From: Streptomyces sp. CBMA29
Lineage (GTDB): Bacteria > Actinomycetota > Actinomycetes > Streptomycetales > Streptomycetaceae
Assembly (NCBI RefSeq): GCF_014596445.1
Contig: NZ_MECL01000106.1
Span: forward strand, 1 to 46,310
Length of the DNA: 46,310 bases
Direction: 5' to 3'
The notes below the pieces were generated by a model. It ran no database searches, was not told the DNA's origin, and was given only the letters and a program-made list of their open reading frames with translations. How positions within the stretch are numbered: position 1 is the stretch's first letter; the number at the start of each line of letters is the position of its first letter. The position numbers were made by a program, and so were the translations under genes. Positions 15,731-23,783 of the stretch are shown here, piece by piece.

Positions 15731-18334
15731 TTACGGGTACGACGTCACCGTGGACGGTACGGTCGAGGTGCCCGACGTGCCCGGCCCGGTGTTGTTGATG
15801 ACGTGGGCGTATTGGCCCATGCCGCCGAGCGAGACGACCAGCAGGTCGTGGAACTTCACGCCCGCCGTGGTCGGTGCCTCGAAGCCGTGGTCCTGGATGA
15901 TCGACGGATCGGCCGTGTAGTTGCAGTAGCTGCCGAGACCCCAGCCCTCGTGGGTGGTGACGTTGTCGTCCACCTTGTAGGCCGCGAACCCGCGGATACT
16001 GCCGTTCTGGACCGCCGCCTGGTTCGGGGCGTCGTAGGCCTTCTCGTTCTGGAAGAAGATCGTCCTGCCGTTCTGACCGGACCACTCCACGTCGTACTTC
16101 TTGAAGTGCTCCACGAACAGGCCGGTCGCCAGTACGTTGTTGCCGTTGACCTTCAGACCGATGTCGGCCGGGTTGACGTTCCAGCCGGTCGGCGCGCTGC
16201 CGTGGTCGGCACGCCAGATCCAGGTGTGGTCGATGATGACGTCATTGCTGTTGATCTCGAACGCGGTCTGGGCCTGAGCGGCGCGCGCGCCGCCGACCCG
16301 GGCGAACACGTCCTGGACCGTGGTCGGGTTGGCCGAGTGGTTCGCGGACGAACCGGGCGCGCCGACCTGGAGGAGCTGCGGCGAGTTGCCCGCACCGGCG
16401 TCGATCAGGAAGCTCGCCAGGCGGACGCCGTCCACGTCGGCGACCTTCATCGCGTCCACGCCGTTGTCCGGGACGACCGTGGCGTAGCCGAGGCCGAGGA
16501 CGACGGTGTTGGCGCGCGTGACGTTGATCGGCTGGTCCACGTGGTAGATGCCCGGAGTGAGCAGCAGGTTCAGCCCCTGCGCGAGCGCCGCGTTGATGGT
16601 CGCCGCGGAGTCGCCGGGGTGCGCCACGTAGAACTGCGTCAGCGGGATCGACGTACCCGGCGTGTTGGGCCAGGAGGTGCCGCTCGCGTTCTGCCGCAGG
16701 CTCGGCACGAACACCGAGTAGTTGTTGCCGTCCAGGTACATGTACGGCTTCTCGCGCGACTCCGGCGTCGTGGCCAGCGTCGTGTAGACCGGGTTCGGGA
16801 AGCCCTGCGCCGGAGCGCCCTGCACACCCGAGAACACCATGTTCCACACGCCGTTGGTCCAGCCGCCGATGGAACTGTCGCGGGTGTACCACTGCTGCTG
16901 CGAGTACGGGCCCACGGTGCCGTCGATCTTGCTGTCGGCGATGTAGCCGCCACTCGCCCAGCCATAACCGGCCGGCGCCAGGTTCAGACCGCCCTGGACG
17001 TGGATCCGGCGGAACGGCGCGGCCTGCGCCACGGCCCAGCGGTCGTCGCCGCTGACCGGCTTGATGGCCAGGTTCTCCACCGAGCGCCAGAAGTTCTGCG
17101 TCGCGTTGCCGTTGAACCAGCCCGCGTCCACGGTGATGTCACCGTTGATCTGGACGTCGTCCGGGTTCTTGCCCAGGCCGGAGACCGAGGTGTAGAAGCC
17201 GACCTGGTCGTTGAGGCCGTTGTACGTACCGGGCTTGAAGAAGACCTGGTAGCGGGCGTCACCGAACTGGTTGGACTCCTGCTGGGCGAAGATCTGGTCG
17301 AGCTGGCCCTGGAGGTTGGCCGTGGACGGGTCGAAGACCTTGACGTTGGGACCGAGGTCGCCGCCGCCCTGGATCGGGCCGGTGCCACCGCCGCCGCCCG
17401 CGGTGCCGAACACCTGGAACTCCCAGAGGGAGTAGCCGTATCCGGTGGCGCGGACCGTGCCGTACACCCGGACGTAGCGCCCGGTGCCGGTCACGGTGAG
17501 CGTCTGGTTGCCGCCCGTGCCGGTGGTGGTGGAGTAGATGTCGGTCCAGTTCGTGCCGTCGGCCGAGGTCTGGATCTTGAAGGACTTGGCGTACGCCGCC
17601 TCCCAGTTGAGCGCGACCGAGCTGATGGTCGCCGTGGCGCCCAGGTCGACCTGGAGCCACTGCGGGTCACTGGCCGCGCTGGACCAGCGGGTGGCGGTGT
17701 TGCCGTCGACCGCGGCCGAGGCGGGTGTGCCCCCGTTCTCGGTCGAGGACGCGGTGGCGGTCTTGCCCTGCGAGAGCAGCGTCCCGGCGGCCGGCGGGTT
17801 GCCGCCGCCCGTGCTGCCGTAGACCTGGAACTCCCAGAGCGAGTAACCGTATCCGGTCGCGCGCGCCGTACCGTACATACGGACATAACGCCCGGAAGCG
17901 TTTACGGCGACGGTCTGGACTCCACCGGTCGCGGTGGTGGTGGAGTAGGCGTCGGTCCAGTTCGTGCCGTCGGCCGAGACCTGGATCTTGAACGCCTTGG
18001 CGTACGCCGCCTCCCAGTTGAGGGTGACGGAGCTGATGGTCGCCGTGGCGCCGAGGTCAACCTGGAGCCACTGCGGGTCGGAGGCGGCGCTGGACCAGCG
18101 GGTGGCGGTGTTGCCGTCGACCGCGGCCGAGGCGGGTGTGCCCCCGTTCTCGGTCGACGATGCCGTCGCGGTCTTGCCCTGGGAGAGCAGTGTGTCCGCC
18201 GCGCGGGCGGAGTGCGAGGGCACGAAGAGGAGCAGCGAGGCGATCAGGGCCGTGATGATCGCCGCGGCGGCGTTACGCCGATTCGCCGGTGCTGATGGTC
18301 TCAGCGCCGTCGAGCCGGAGGGGGGAGCGAGCAT
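15731..18334 (-). CDS. Secreted protein with two CBM32 (F5/8 type C) domains and a beta-helix domain
   Basis: An 867-residue secreted protein. The signal peptide runs to about residue 45 (AAAAIITALIASLLLFVPSHSARA). Two almost identical F5/8 type C/CBM32 modules follow at about 47-174 and 185-312 (core DPQWLQVDLGATATISSV), each about 128 residues. After a Gly-rich linker, residues 335-867 form a repetitive domain with VFFKPGTYNGL, LLLTPGIYHVDQPINVTRANTVVLGLGYATV and IDHTWIWRADHG, typical of right-handed parallel beta-helix polysaccharide enzymes. I cannot name the family; relatives are usually annotated only as coagulation factor 5/8 type proteins. A role in cleaving or binding an insoluble polysaccharide is inferred. 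AGGAGAG precedes the ATG. A GAGAGCGCTCTC palindrome lies upstream. Confidence 0.82.
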   Translation of the reverse strand: MLAPPSGSTALRPSAPANRRNAAAAIITALIASLLLFVPSHSARAADTLLSQGKTATASSTENGGTPASAAVDGNTATRWSSAASDPQWLQVDLGATATISSVTLNWEAAYAKAFKIQVSADGTNWTDAYSTTTATGGVQTVAVNASGRYVRMYGTARATGYGYSLWEFQVYGSTGGGNPPAAGTLLSQGKTATASSTENGGTPASAAVDGNTATRWSSAASDPQWLQVDLGATATISSVALNWEAAYAKSFKIQTSADGTNWTDIYSTTTGTGGNQTLTVTGTGRYVRVYGTVRATGYGYSLWEFQVFGTAGGGGGTGPIQGGGDLGPNVKVFDPSTANLQGQLDQIFAQQESNQFGDARYQVFFKPGTYNGLNDQVGFYTSVSGLGKNPDDVQINGDITVDAGWFNGNATQNFWRSVENLAIKPVSGDDRWAVAQAAPFRRIHVQGGLNLAPAGYGWASGGYIADSKIDGTVGPYSQQQWYTRDSSIGGWTNGVWNMVFSGVQGAPAQGFPNPVYTTLATTPESREKPYMYLDGNNYSVFVPSLRQNASGTSWPNTPGTSIPLTQFYVAHPGDSAATINAALAQGLNLLLTPGIYHVDQPINVTRANTVVLGLGYATVVPDNGVDAMKVADVDGVRLASFLIDAGAGNSPQLLQVGAPGSSANHSANPTTVQDVFARVGGARAAQAQTAFEINSNDVIIDHTWIWRADHGSAPTGWNVNPADIGLKVNGNNVLATGLFVEHFKKYDVEWSGQNGRTIFFQNEKAYDAPNQAAVQNGSIRGFAAYKVDDNVTTHEGWGLGSYCNYTADPSIIQDHGFEAPTTAGVKFHDLLVVSLGGMGQYAHVINNTGPGTSGTSTVPSTVTSYP
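17410..18190 (-). repeat. Tandem CBM32-coding repeats
   Basis: The segments about 17410-17779 and 17823-18190 are long, highly similar direct repeats encoding the two CBM32 modules. Long exact stretches such as the one around 17674-17745 versus 18084-18155 indicate a recent duplication. Confidence 0.85.
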
Positions 18335-18461
18335 GAGCAACTCTCCTGGTTCCACACGTGGGGGGGGCAGGGGTCGGTGATCGTCCGGCCGGACTGCGGT
18401 GGCCGGACGACAGGATGCTGCTGAAACGGTGAAGTCCGGGCGGTCGCCCACCTGTTGAGGT

Positions 18462-18473
18462 GAGAGCGCTCTC
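18462..18473. promoter_or_regulatory. LacI-type operator palindrome GAGAGCGCTCTC (site 1)
   Basis: A perfect 12-bp palindrome with the central CG step typical of LacI-family operators. It lies 128 bp upstream of the beta-helix gene start and about 40 bp downstream of the TTGACA candidate, so a bound repressor would block the start region. The same core recurs at 42285-42298 and 45877-45888. Confidence 0.72.
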
Positions 18474-18770
18474 CCGGGGTGCACACCGCGATGGTTCTCC
18501 CTGTGTTTCATCCATGTCAAGACTTGTGCACAGAGTGCGTCCGCCCGAATGGGGAAGCTCCAGAAATCCGGGCAAAGCCGTCGTAGCTTGTGACACAAGT
18601 TGAACGCACTGCGGTGACCAGCGGGTATGTCAGGACCTCTCCGCGCGACAGGCCGGTTGAGGCACCGTCGCACCTCGCCCGCACCCCGGTCCTGACCGGA
18701 AACGCTTACGTATACCTTCAGAGCGTGAAGCCGCAGTGGACTGCGGTGGTATGTGCGGCGGAAGGCGAAA

Positions 18771-18813
18771 AGGGCCGTTCCCGGCGCGCGCGAGGCGCAC
18801 CGGGAACGGCCCT
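18771..18813 (-). terminator. Rho-independent terminator of the phosphoesterase gene
   Basis: Perfect 14-bp arms (agggccgttcccgg and complement) with a 15-nt loop are followed on the minus strand by TTTT. It lies 17 bases beyond the stop codon. Confidence 0.85.
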
Positions 18814-18829
18814 GGGAGCGAGCGTCGGG

Positions 18830-20794
18830 TCAGACCGTGGTGGTCGACTGACGGCGGCCCCGGCGTGCGTAGTAGAGCGCCCCGCCGCCGACGAGCAGCA
18901 CACCCGCGGTGATACCCAGCGGCAGGACCGGGGAGGTGCCGCCGGTCTCCGCGAGGGTCTGCGTGGAGGCGTCGTTGTGACCGCCGGACGAACCGCCCGA
19001 GTGCGAACCGCCGTTGGAGCCGCCGGAGTTCGCCCCGCCGGAGTTCGCGCCACCCGAGGAGGAGCCGCCGGAGGTGCCGGGGCCGCCCCCGCCGTGGGTG
19101 TCGATGTCCCTGACCGACTTCACGGAGCCGTCGCCGTTCAGCAGCACCTGCTTGTTGTTCGGGTGCTTGAAGTCGAACGCGCCGGTCAGCGAGTTGGCGC
19201 GGCTGTCGAAGGACGCGTCACCGACCCGGCCGGTCTTCCAGTTGTCCTCGATGAACTTGGTGATCGACGCCTGCTCGGTGCGGGTGTGGTCGACCGAATT
19301 CACCTTGCTGTAAGGGGAGATGACCAGCAGCGGCTGCCGGGTGCCGGGTCCGCAGCGGTCCGCGTAGCCACCGGCCGACGCGGGACCCGCCTGGCACGCC
19401 GGGCTGTCGACTGCCTTGCCGTTGGAGCCGACCGTGCTGTCCTTCGAGCCGTTCTGCGGCTTGGCGTACGCGTGGTCGTACCAGCCGTCGGAGTCGTCGT
19501 ACGCGACGACGACCGCGGTGTCCTTCCAGGAGGACGACGCCTGGACCGCGTTGATCTCCTTGACGAGGAAGTTCTGCTCGTCGGTCGGGTCGGAGTATGC
19601 GGCGTGGCCGTCCTGGTACTCGGCGGCCTTCAGGAAGCTGACGGCCGGCAGGCTGCCCGCCTTGAGCGCGGAGCCGAAGTCGGTCAGGTCGTAGTTGTGG
19701 TTCGCCTGGCCGTTGTGCCCGATCTCGGCGGTGTTCTTCGGCGCGAGGTGGTGCGGGTTCGCCGTCGACTTGTAGTACTGGAACGGAGAGTGGTGCGGGC
19801 TGTAGTCCACCGAGGACGCGCCGGCGATGTTGGCGTGCGTGGAGCCCGTGCAGCTCGCGTAGTCACCGCTCTTGCCGTCCCACGCGGTGGAGGGACGGAA
19901 GCCGCCCTGGAACCAGCCCCAGGTGACCTTCTTGGAGTTCAGCAGGTCACCGACGTTCTTGCCCTGCATGACCGCCAGCGCGTTGGTGCTGGTGTGGCTG
20001 TTGTCCGAGCAGTCGTCGAACGCCGGGTCGGGGTCGTTGATGACCGTGCCGACGCCCTTGGCGTCGGGCGAGATCACCGTGTACGCGTCCGGCGTCGCCG
20101 TCTGCTTCGGCTTCTCGGTGCCGGAGGCCGGGTCGACCGAGATGACGCCGTGCGTCTGACCGGAGACCAGGTTGAGCGCGCCCGGCGTGGACGGACCGTA
20201 CGTGGAGCTGTACGAGTTGTCGCCCAGCGAGTAGTGCTGCGCGTAGTTCCACAGACCCGTGACGGTGTTGCCGTCGTAGTAGTCCATCACCAGACCGGGC
20301 TCGCCGAACAGGCCGCCCGAACACTTGCTGGTCTCGGTGTTCTGGACGTACGCGTCGGCCTTGCCGCCGTTGGCCGCGTACTGCTCGGGGCCGTAGTTGT
20401 GGTTCTGGTCGCAGGTCACGGCCTGGTCGGGGGAGAGCCGCTTGGGCGCGTACTGGTTCGGGTTGGTCTTGAGCAGACCGGCGTGCGCGAGGGTGTCGAT
20501 GTTCTTCGGCGTGTTCCTGGCCGCCGTGAACTTCGTCCCGTCGGTGTTCGCCGCCGCCGGGTAGCTGCCGAAGTAGTGGTCGAAGGAGACGTTCTCCTGG
20601 AAGATCACCACCAGGTGCTTGATCGGCGTCTCCGTGGCGCCGGCGCCGTTGTGCGCCGGGGAGTCGGCGAGGGCCGGCGCCGCCGTCCCGCCCATCAGCA
20701 CGAGCGCCGCAGCTCCGGCGAACGCCCCCCACCGGGCGGCCCGTACGCGCGGGCCCGCCCCTCTGCTCCTGCCAGAACCGCTTGTGGTGCTCAT
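18830..20794 (-). CDS. Phospholipase C/acid phosphatase-type phosphoesterase, sortase-anchored
   Basis: A 654-residue exported phosphoesterase. The signal peptide ends near residue 43 (APALA-DS). The family signature ENVSFDHYFGSYP (67-79, standard ENRSFDHYFG) and later blocks QNHNYGPEQ, DYSPHHSPFQYY and VVVAYDDSDGWYDHAY match bacterial non-specific phospholipase C and related acid phosphatases. A Gly/Ser/Asn-rich spacer leads to LAETG (614-618), a hydrophobic segment (VLPLGITAGVLLVGGGALYY) and a basic tail. This is a class E-type sortase signal as used in Streptomyces, so the enzyme should be wall-bound. It would release phosphate from phospholipids or other esters outside the cell. The spacing of possible PHO-box repeats upstream supports phosphate-starvation control. 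It could be a phosphatase rather than a lipase. Confidence 0.88.
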   Translation of the reverse strand: MSTTSGSGRSRGAGPRVRAARWGAFAGAAALVLMGGTAAPALADSPAHNGAGATETPIKHLVVIFQENVSFDHYFGSYPAAANTDGTKFTAARNTPKNIDTLAHAGLLKTNPNQYAPKRLSPDQAVTCDQNHNYGPEQYAANGGKADAYVQNTETSKCSGGLFGEPGLVMDYYDGNTVTGLWNYAQHYSLGDNSYSSTYGPSTPGALNLVSGQTHGVISVDPASGTEKPKQTATPDAYTVISPDAKGVGTVINDPDPAFDDCSDNSHTSTNALAVMQGKNVGDLLNSKKVTWGWFQGGFRPSTAWDGKSGDYASCTGSTHANIAGASSVDYSPHHSPFQYYKSTANPHHLAPKNTAEIGHNGQANHNYDLTDFGSALKAGSLPAVSFLKAAEYQDGHAAYSDPTDEQNFLVKEINAVQASSSWKDTAVVVAYDDSDGWYDHAYAKPQNGSKDSTVGSNGKAVDSPACQAGPASAGGYADRCGPGTRQPLLVISPYSKVNSVDHTRTEQASITKFIEDNWKTGRVGDASFDSRANSLTGAFDFKHPNNKQVLLNGDGSVKSVRDIDTHGGGGPGTSGGSSSGGANSGGANSGGSNGGSHSGGSSGGHNDASTQTLAETGGTSPVLPLGITAGVLLVGGGALYYARRGRRQSTTTV

Positions 20795-20843
20795 ACTTTC
20801 TCAGCCTCCGCTAAGTGCCGCGTCGCGCGTGCCGCTGTCATTC

Positions 20844-20874
20844 GTGCACGGTGTCGAATGTGCACGGTGTCGAA
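20844..20874. repeat. 16-bp tandem direct repeat in the phosphoesterase leader
   Basis: gtgcacggtgtcgaa occurs at 20844-20858 and again at 20860-20874, period 16, about 50-80 bases upstream of the start codon. Its function is unknown; it could be a regulator site or slippage duplicate. Confidence 0.7.
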
Positions 20875-20911
20875 CGCGATCGTCATGGCGGTCCGCGACA
20901 TGACAAAGGCA

Positions 20912-20944
20912 CAGCGGTGGAGGCCGGGTGAACAGCGGGTCAGT
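20912..20944 (-). promoter_or_regulatory. Candidate PHO box (PhoP site)
   Basis: On the minus strand, units of 11 bp run in tandem: one begins with GTTCACC (20933-20927) and the next with CTCCACC (20922-20916). A weaker unit ACTGACC (20944-20938) precedes them. PhoP sites in Streptomyces are 11-bp direct repeats with a GTTCACC-like start, and the gene downstream is a phosphoesterase. Confidence 0.5.
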
Positions 20945-20992
20945 AAAATCTTAGGAAGCCTTGACCCCACTTTTACACTCTGAGCTGCGGTT

Positions 20993-22282
20993 TCAGGCGA
21001 GCAGCCCGCTGCCGAGCCAGTCGGACCGGTCGCGCACCCCCGGCAGGACGAAGAAATAGCCGCCGCCGAACGGGGTGACGTAGTCCACCAGCGGCTCACC
21101 CGCGAGGCGCTTTTGCACCGCCGCGAACTGCCGCTCGATGTCCCGCTGATAGCAGACGAAGATCAGCCCCATGTCGAGGTTGCCATTGCTGTCCATACCC
21201 CGGTCGTAGTTGTAACCACGGCGCAGGATACGGGAGTTGTCGCTCTGCGCGGTGCGCGGATTGGCGACCCGGATGTGGCTGTCAAGCGGGATCACATCGC
21301 CGGTCGGATCCTGGGCGAACCTCGGCGTGTCGAATTCCCTGGTCCCGTCCAGCGGTGCGCCGGTGTCCCGGCTGCGGCCGAACATCCGCTCCTGCTCGGT
21401 GATCGAGACCCGGTCCCAGAACTCCACCAGCATCCGGATCGTCCGCACCACCTGATACGTGCCGCCGGTCGTCCAGGCGGGCTCGCCGCCCGCCGGGGCG
21501 CCGGCCGCGGCGCCCCGCACCCACAACAGCTCGTTCGCGGTGGCCGGATCGCTGATGTCCGGATTGGAGGTTCCGTCCTTGAAGCCCATGTGGTTGCGCG
21601 GTGTGCCGCTGGGCCGTGGCGGGCTGGTGAAACCGTCCAGTCGCCAGCGGACCTGCATGCCGCCGCGGGTGTGCCGGGCGATGTCGCGCAGCGCGTGCAG
21701 CGCCGTGTCCGGGTGCGGCGCGGAGAGCTGGAGGCTCAGGTCGCCGTGGCACCAGTCGGGTTGAAGATCGTCGTCCTCGAACGCGGGCATCGTGCTCAGC
21801 CGCGACGGCTTGCGGTCCTTGAGCCCGAACCGCTCGTCGAAGAGCGACGCGCCCACCCCGACGGTGACGGTCAGACCGTCGCCCGGCACCTTCGGGCCCA
21901 GCGTGCCGCTGTCCGACGGCGAGTCCGTGATGCCGAGCGCCGCGGGCGTACCGCCGCCGGTCAGGAACCGGGCCCGGTCGGTGACGGTGTGCAGCAGCTC
22001 GGTCAGTTCACGCCGGTCGGCGGCGGTGACGTCGAGGGACAGGAAGAGCGAGGACGGCTGCACCGGCTGCGTGATGCCCGCCTGGTGCGGGCCGTGGAAG
22101 TCGGCCTTCGTACGTGCCGCCGCGGTCGGGGTCGGGCTGGCGGCGGAAGCCGTCGCGCCCGTCAGCGCGGCGGCGCCACCGGCCACCGCGCCGACGGCGC
22201 CCACACCGAGCGCCGCGCCGCGCAGAAAGCCGCGCCGCCGCAGGTCGCCCGCGCCCGCCGCGGGCCCGTGCGTGTCCGTCAT
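20993..22282 (-). CDS. efeB: EfeB-type deferrochelatase/DyP peroxidase
   Basis: A 429-residue Tat-exported heme peroxidase of the DyP family. The twin-arginine signal is LRRRGFLRG (R15-R17), with a long Ala/Gly hydrophobic stretch to about residue 48. The catalytic distal motif GxxDG is GFKDG (233-237) and the proximal heme ligand is His336 in IPLDSHIRVANPRT. EfeB works with EfeO and EfeU in uptake of ferrous iron or in releasing iron from heme. Its ATG overlaps the EfeO-like stop by ATGA, confirming the pairing. The length is normal for the family. The region between this stop and the phosphoesterase start has no clear terminator. Confidence 0.92.
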   Translation of the reverse strand: MTDTHGPAAGAGDLRRRGFLRGAALGVGAVGAVAGGAAALTGATASAASPTPTAAARTKADFHGPHQAGITQPVQPSSLFLSLDVTAADRRELTELLHTVTDRARFLTGGGTPAALGITDSPSDSGTLGPKVPGDGLTVTVGVGASLFDERFGLKDRKPSRLSTMPAFEDDDLQPDWCHGDLSLQLSAPHPDTALHALRDIARHTRGGMQVRWRLDGFTSPPRPSGTPRNHMGFKDGTSNPDISDPATANELLWVRGAAAGAPAGGEPAWTTGGTYQVVRTIRMLVEFWDRVSITEQERMFGRSRDTGAPLDGTREFDTPRFAQDPTGDVIPLDSHIRVANPRTAQSDNSRILRRGYNYDRGMDSNGNLDMGLIFVCYQRDIERQFAAVQKRLAGEPLVDYVTPFGGGYFFVLPGVRDRSDWLGSGLLA

Positions 22283-23526
22283 GCCGTCCTCCGTACATCG
22301 AAGATCGCCGCCACCGGGGCGAGTTGTTCGAGCAGATCGCCGAAGTCGGCGTTGATCCGCTGGCGCTGATCGTGTGTCAGCTTGTCGAGCGGCGTCCATG
22401 TCTCACCGTGGTGCGCGGCGTCCAGATCTTGCTCCGCGCGCTTCAGTGAGGCGTCGAGCTCGGCGGTGCGCGGGTCGCGCGGGGCGAGCAGGGCGTGCAG
22501 CCGGTCGAGCAGTTCCTTCGTGCCGTCGAGATTCGCGCGGGCCGTGGCCAGATTCGTACCGCTGCCGTAGTCCGTACGGCCGGTCAGTTCGAACTGCTCG
22601 GCGTTCTCCACGATCTCGTGCGCGCGCAGCCCCAGGTCGGCGGGGTCCATCCGCTCCTGCGACCAGCCGTCGCGCAGCGTCGCCACGTCCTTGACCAGGG
22701 CGGCGGCCGGGCCGCGCAGCGAGTCGGCGGAGGCGCCGTGCCACAGCCCGTACTCGATCCGGTGGAAGCCGGTGAAGTCCGCGGAGGCGACCGAGCCGGG
22801 CGTGAGCGAGGTCGTGCCGTTGATCGCGCCGTCCGCGTCGCCGAAGGTGCCGTACGCGGCGCCCATCCGCTCGTAGACCAGATGCGCGCTCAGCCAGTCG
22901 CGGCGGGCCGCGGCCAGATCGCCGCCGTCGATGTCCGACTTCAGGGTGCCGGCGCCGCGGGCGAGGTCGTCGATCCGGTCGCCGACCCACCGCTGGTACG
23001 CCAGCGTCGGCGGGATCAGATCGTGCTGGGTGACGGGTACCGCGGCCGGACCCCGCGGGGCCGTCCCCGGTACGACGACGGTCGGTCCGGTGACCGCGTC
23101 GGTGTCCTCCTGGAGGCACTTGAACGCGTACGAGCCGCTGCCCAGGTCCACCACCATCGGCCGGGTGATGCCAGGGGCCAGGCCCTCGACCTCGCCGTAT
23201 ACCTTCCCGCTGCGCGGGTCGGTCAGATAGACCTCGGTGGCGCTCGCACCGGTGTTGCGCAGGTCGAAGACCTGCGTGCCCGGCTTCGGCGTGATCCAGC
23301 CCCGGCCGCAGCCGCCCGTGGACGCGTCCACCGCGGTGTGCCGCAGACCGTCCGCCGCGGTGGCGGGAGCGGCGCGCTTGTCGGTGTGACCGCCGCCACC
23401 GACGGTCAGCACCGCCGCGGTGATCGCTCCCGCGACGGCGAGCCCGGCCGCGGCCACCTGCCACATCGGCACGCGGCGGAGTCGGTTCGGGGGCGGCGGA
23501 GCTATGCCGTCTGGTTCGGCGGACAC
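22279..23526 (-). CDS. efeO: EfeO-type iron-uptake protein (cupredoxin + M75/imelysin domains)
   Basis: A 415-residue protein with a transmembrane anchor near residues 20-44 (MWQVAAAGLAVAGAITAAVLTVGG). A cupredoxin-like domain follows at about 60-165 (CGRGWITPKPGTQVFDLRNTG, ending GSYAFKC), then an M75/imelysin domain with the HxxE metal site in GFHRIEYGLWHG. EfeO binds ferrous iron outside the membrane and hands it to the EfeU permease. I chose the GTG at 23526 because GGAGG lies six bases upstream and the protein then begins VSAEPDG; earlier ATGs lack a ribosome site. It is coupled to EfeB. EfeU is not next to it: upstream is a promoter region and an unrelated lipoprotein gene. Iron control is plausible, see the palindrome at 23653. 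Confidence 0.9.
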   Translation of the reverse strand: MSAEPDGIAPPPPNRLRRVPMWQVAAAGLAVAGAITAAVLTVGGGGHTDKRAAPATAADGLRHTAVDASTGGCGRGWITPKPGTQVFDLRNTGASATEVYLTDPRSGKVYGEVEGLAPGITRPMVVDLGSGSYAFKCLQEDTDAVTGPTVVVPGTAPRGPAAVPVTQHDLIPPTLAYQRWVGDRIDDLARGAGTLKSDIDGGDLAAARRDWLSAHLVYERMGAAYGTFGDADGAINGTTSLTPGSVASADFTGFHRIEYGLWHGASADSLRGPAAALVKDVATLRDGWSQERMDPADLGLRAHEIVENAEQFELTGRTDYGSGTNLATARANLDGTKELLDRLHALLAPRDPRTAELDASLKRAEQDLDAAHHGETWTPLDKLTHDQRQRINADFGDLLEQLAPVAAIFDVRRTA

Positions 23527-23652
23527 ACCGGACCTCCAGATGTCGGTGCAGTGGGACGGGGCGCCGTTCATGCTAAGCACCTCGCGGCCGTGCACCCACC
23601 TGCGCCAAGGTCAGGAATCCACAATTCCCCGGCAGTTCACCCTTGAGTCACA

Positions 23653-23666
23653 TAAGGGCACCCTTA
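23653..23666. promoter_or_regulatory. Palindrome TAAGGGCACCCTTA upstream of efeO, possible iron box
   Basis: The 6-bp arms TAAGGG/CCCTTA flank a 2-bp centre, 127 bp upstream of the EfeO-like start. The outline resembles a degenerate DtxR/DmdR site (TTAGG...CCTAA), but several positions differ, so the assignment is tentative. The rest of 23527-23783 shows nothing clear. Confidence 0.35.
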
Positions 23667-23783
23667 CCGGGGTTTTCGGCCGGCTTCTGGTCGGCGAAGC
23701 ACCGTTTCGCGTCGGCGGCGCCGCGCGCCGTCTCGCGTCCGCGGCACCGTCACACGCCTGCGGCACCGCCACGCGTCAGCAGT

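Larger units (their letters stand above)
18335..18829. other. Intergenic region, 495 bp
   Basis: No gene is seen. From right to left it holds the terminator of the phospholipase gene, a small inverted repeat ccgcagt/actgcgg (18731-18746), a cre-like gaaacgcttac near 18700, a TTGACA -35 candidate for the beta-helix gene (18515-18520, minus strand) and the LacI-type palindrome. Confidence 0.5.

Noticed and set aside
15608..18295. Very long plus-strand open frame opposite the beta-helix gene (about 895 codons)
   Set aside because: Composition is Arg/Val/Gly-rich and typical of antisense frames in high-GC DNA; the minus strand encodes a signal peptide and CBM32 modules that are clearly real.
18590..20983. 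Plus-strand open frame opposite the phosphoesterase (about 797 codons)
   Set aside because: Same reason: repetitive Arg/Val translation, while the opposite strand has ENVSFDHYFG and LAETG motifs.
23635..23667. GTTCACC followed by 11-bp-spaced weak units on the plus strand, considered as a PHO box
   Set aside because: Only the first unit fits and it points away from the EfeO gene; the palindrome reading of the same bases is simpler.
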